The notes under the pieces: generated by a model
The model's input: the letters and a program-made list of their open reading frames with translations, nothing else
Told to the model about the DNA's origin: nothing
The model's database searches: none
Source of the DNA: an uncultured Collinsella sp.
GTDB lineage: Bacteria; Actinomycetota; Coriobacteriia; Coriobacteriales; Coriobacteriaceae
DNA: 7,147 nt
Direction of reading: 5' to 3'
Assembly: GCA_900550185.1 (NCBI GenBank)
Contig: URRN01000106.1
Location: forward strand, 1-7,147
Part shown: piece by piece, positions 5,323-7,147 of the stretch
Numbering within the stretch: position 1 is the first letter of the stretch
Layout: each line of letters starts with the position of its first letter
Program-made: the position numbers and the translations under genes

Positions 5323-5562
5323 ATGAGCGATAACACCAAGCATCTCGCAAAGAAGTGCGTCAAGGACGCGGGGCCGTGCCTCGCGTTGTGCCTTGCCGGC
5401 GCAGCGGTCGCGCTGCTGGCTGTTCTGGGGCCATTCGACGTGCTCCGAAGTGCCAGTTCTCTGCACGTTTGCATGGCCCTTGCCGGCGCCATGATGACCG
5501 GCGGCGTGCTCGATCTGGTTTTTTGGGTGCTTGACCCGTTTGGATGGAAGAACGAAGGGTAA
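5323..5562 (+). CDS. Small two-helix membrane protein, function unknown
   Basis: A 79-residue protein that I do not recognise. A short polar, Lys-rich N-terminus (1-15) precedes TM1 (about 17-38), a short loop (RSASS) and TM2 (about 48-70); the tail ends DPFGWKNEG. Both helices are rich in Ala and Gly, which suggests close packing or oligomerisation. I chose the ATG at 5323 because AAGGAG (5307-5312) lies 10 nt upstream; an in-frame ATG at 5173 would add 50 residues with no membrane or domain character. It is 85 nt upstream of the metallophosphoesterase on the same strand and could share a transcript with it. An inverted repeat after the stop (AGCCCT...AGGGCT, 5562-5583) lacks a T-run. Confidence 0.75.
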   Translation: MSDNTKHLAKKCVKDAGPCLALCLAGAAVALLAVLGPFDVLRSASSLHVCMALAGAMMTGGVLDLVFWVLDPFGWKNEG

Positions 5563-5647
5563 GCCCTAAGGGATGGAAGGGCTGGAACGGTTGGCTTAGT
5601 GATCGTGCAGAATGTGGGCTAGCGACTTACAGGGAAGTGGTAATCCG

Positions 5648-6373
5648 ATGACGGTCTATGTAACAGGCGATATTCATGGCGGCGCTGACATGCAAAAGCT
5701 CCGCGATTGGGAGCTTGGGGATAGCCTGGCGAGCGACGACTATCTCATCATCGCGGGCGACTTTGGCTTTCCCTGGGACTTTTCTACCGAGGAATGTGCC
5801 GATATTGCTTGGCTGGAGTCGCGCCCCTACACCGTGCTGTTTGTCGACGGCAACCACGAGCGTTTCGATCACTGGGCGGAACGCCCCATGGAGTTGTGGC
5901 ACGGTGGGCTGACGCAGCGCCTGTCGGATACCTCGCCCATACGGCGCCTGACGCGCGGCGAGGTTTTTGAGCTCGACGGCTCAACGGTCTTTACCATGGG
6001 CGGCGCCACGAGCGTGGACAAGGAATACCGCATTCCGTATTCCAGCTGGTGGCCGCAGGAGCTGCCGGACGAGCGCAACTTTGAGGAGGCGCGGGCAAAG
6101 CTCGACAGCGTGGGCTGGACGGTCGACTACGTGATCACTCACACCTGCTCTACGCGCATGCTTTCGTCCACGCTTTATCCAGCGTCCGGCTGGAATTGCC
6201 CCTCCGTTGATCGGCTTACGGCATTTTTCGATGAGCTGGAAGACCGCTTGGACTACAAGCGCTGGTACTACGGGCATTTTCATCGGGATACCAACCCGGC
6301 CGAGCGTCACACCGTGCTCTACGACTGCATCGTTCGCTTGGGCGACGAACTCCAGCCCTGGGATGTTGCGTAG
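5648..6373 (+). CDS. Calcineurin-like metallophosphoesterase
   Basis: A 241-residue enzyme with the full metal-binding set of the calcineurin-like phosphoesterase family. GDIHGG holds Asp8 and His10, AGDFG holds Asp38, DGNHE holds Asn69 and His70, VITH holds His165, and YGHFH holds His210 and His212. These bind two metal ions and act on phosphoester bonds; the substrate is not predictable. The stretches GGATSVDK and SWWPQE (about 118-138) mark a subfamily widespread in Firmicutes, Actinobacteria and phages (from memory). The protein has no signal peptide and is probably cytoplasmic. I chose the ATG at 5648, preceded by AGGGAAG at 10 nt, over an ATG at 5612 that has no ribosome binding site. 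It converges with gluQ, leaving only 15 bp between the stop codons. Confidence 0.93.
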   Translation: MTVYVTGDIHGGADMQKLRDWELGDSLASDDYLIIAGDFGFPWDFSTEECADIAWLESRPYTVLFVDGNHERFDHWAERPMELWHGGLTQRLSDTSPIRRLTRGEVFELDGSTVFTMGGATSVDKEYRIPYSSWWPQELPDERNFEEARAKLDSVGWTVDYVITHTCSTRMLSSTLYPASGWNCPSVDRLTAFFDELEDRLDYKRWYYGHFHRDTNPAERHTVLYDCIVRLGDELQPWDVA

Positions 6374-6388
6374 AGGCGGGGTGGCTGG

Positions 6389-7147
6389 CTACTCGACCGT
6401 TACAGTGATGTTCTCCCGATGCGCGCGGATGACGTCCCAGCTAAAGTGCTCGACCAGCTGCTCGGCGGTACGCGGCGTGGTGTCCGGCGCGATGCCTGTT
6501 TGCCCGGCGAGCCATCCCAACAGTGCCTCGGGTGTGCCAAAGCGGGTGCGGAGCTCGCCCAGGTCCAGATCGCGATCGCGCTTGGAAAGGCGGCGGCCGT
6601 CCGGTGACATGAGCAGCGGAATGTGCGCGTAGTGCGGCGTGGGCAGTCCCAGCAGATGTTGCAGATAGATCTGGCGCGGCGTGGAACCAAGCAGGTCGCA
6701 TCCGCGTACGATCTCGGTGACGCCCATGGCAGCGTCGTCGACCACCACGGCCAGCTGATAGGCAAACACGCCGTCGCTGCGGCGCACCAAAAAGTCACCG
6801 CACTCGGTGGCGAGTGCTTCGCATTGGGCTCCGTACGTGCGGTCCACGAATTCGATCACGTCGCTGGCGAGGTCGTCGACGGTGGGCACGCGCAGGCGCG
6901 TGGCCGGAGCACGCAGGGCACTGCGGCGGGTGATTTCATCAGCAGAAAGACCTCTGCAGGCGCCGCGGTAGATGGGCGTGCCGTCGCTGGCGTGCGGCGC
7001 GCTCGCGGCGTGGAGTTCGGCACGCGTGCAAAAACAGGGATAGGTGAGGCCGGCGTCTTGCAGCTGGCGCAGGGCGTCCTCGTACAGATCCGGGCGATCG
7101 TGCTGGTAGTAGGGGCCTTCGTCCCACTCGAGCCCCAGCCAGGTCAG
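6389..7147 (-). CDS. gluQ: Glutamyl-Q tRNA(Asp) synthetase (N-terminus outside window)
   Basis: 252 codons are visible, open at the right edge; the family is about 300 residues long, so roughly the first 45 residues, with the HIGH motif, are missing. The enzyme is a shortened glutamyl-tRNA synthetase. It activates glutamate and attaches it to the queuosine base at the wobble position of tRNA-Asp, without an anticodon-binding domain. Visible evidence: WLGLEWDEGPYYQ near the cut end; the zinc ligands Cys38, Cys40, Tyr60 and Cys64 (numbered within the visible part: PCFC then YRGAC); the GluQRS/GluRS core YQLAVVVDDAAMGVTEIVRG (about 130-149); STPRQIYL; and the KMSKS-type motif LSKR (187-190). It ends soon after the catalytic domain, which separates it from full-length GltX. 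Confidence 0.94.
   Translation of the reverse strand: MTWLGLEWDEGPYYQHDRPDLYEDALRQLQDAGLTYPCFCTRAELHAASAPHASDGTPIYRGACRGLSADEITRRSALRAPATRLRVPTVDDLASDVIEFVDRTYGAQCEALATECGDFLVRRSDGVFAYQLAVVVDDAAMGVTEIVRGCDLLGSTPRQIYLQHLLGLPTPHYAHIPLLMSPDGRRLSKRDRDLDLGELRTRFGTPEALLGWLAGQTGIAPDTTPRTAEQLVEHFSWDVIRAHRENITVTVE

Noticed and set aside
5562..5583. Inverted repeat AGCCCT...AGGGCT as a terminator after the small membrane protein
   Set aside because: The stem is only 6 bp with a 10-nt loop and has no T-run.

Overview
This window looks like chromosomal DNA from a high-GC Gram-positive gut actinobacterium of the Coriobacteriia type, with Collinsella or a close relative as my best guess. That placement rests on protein style and codon usage and is an inference. 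Most of the window is GC-rich housekeeping or signalling DNA. The left end (about 1-600) is visibly more AT-rich and looks accessory.

Layout, left to right. A truncated AAA-type ATPase of the DUF4143-linked family runs leftward off the window (1-437). Its upstream region carries 2.5 copies of a perfect 33-bp tandem repeat, each copy with a short dyad (481-564). Next, all on the minus strand, come a possible terminator, a strong terminator, a complete tRNA-Leu(UAA) and a membrane-anchored helical-repeat protein of unknown function (813-1436). Diverging from it on the plus strand are a stand-alone galactitol-type PTS IIB protein and a VOC/glyoxalase-fold protein. They end at a perfect 14-bp-stem terminator that probably works in both directions.

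The middle of the window is a probable minus-strand operon read right to left: a membrane protein with a UBA-like N-terminus and a DUF4342-like membrane part (4426-4968), an OmpR-family response regulator (3628-4407) and a sensor histidine kinase (2349-3644). Regulator and kinase overlap by 17 bp. A 354-bp gene-free stretch holds the likely promoter and structured leader of this operon. To its right, on the plus strand, are a small two-helix membrane protein and a calcineurin-like metallophosphoesterase. The window ends in a minus-strand glutamyl-Q tRNA(Asp) synthetase (GluQRS) whose N-terminus lies outside.

How the parts work together: the three-gene signalling operon is the clearest functional unit, and its membrane DUF4342-like partner may be an accessory or envelope-state component (inference). 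The IIB and VOC genes look like a detached piece of a sugar or sugar-acid pathway, because no IIA, IIC or catabolic enzyme is adjacent. No phage, transposase, CRISPR array or complete defence system is visible. The most unusual signal is the 33-bp repeat array in front of the ATPase gene.
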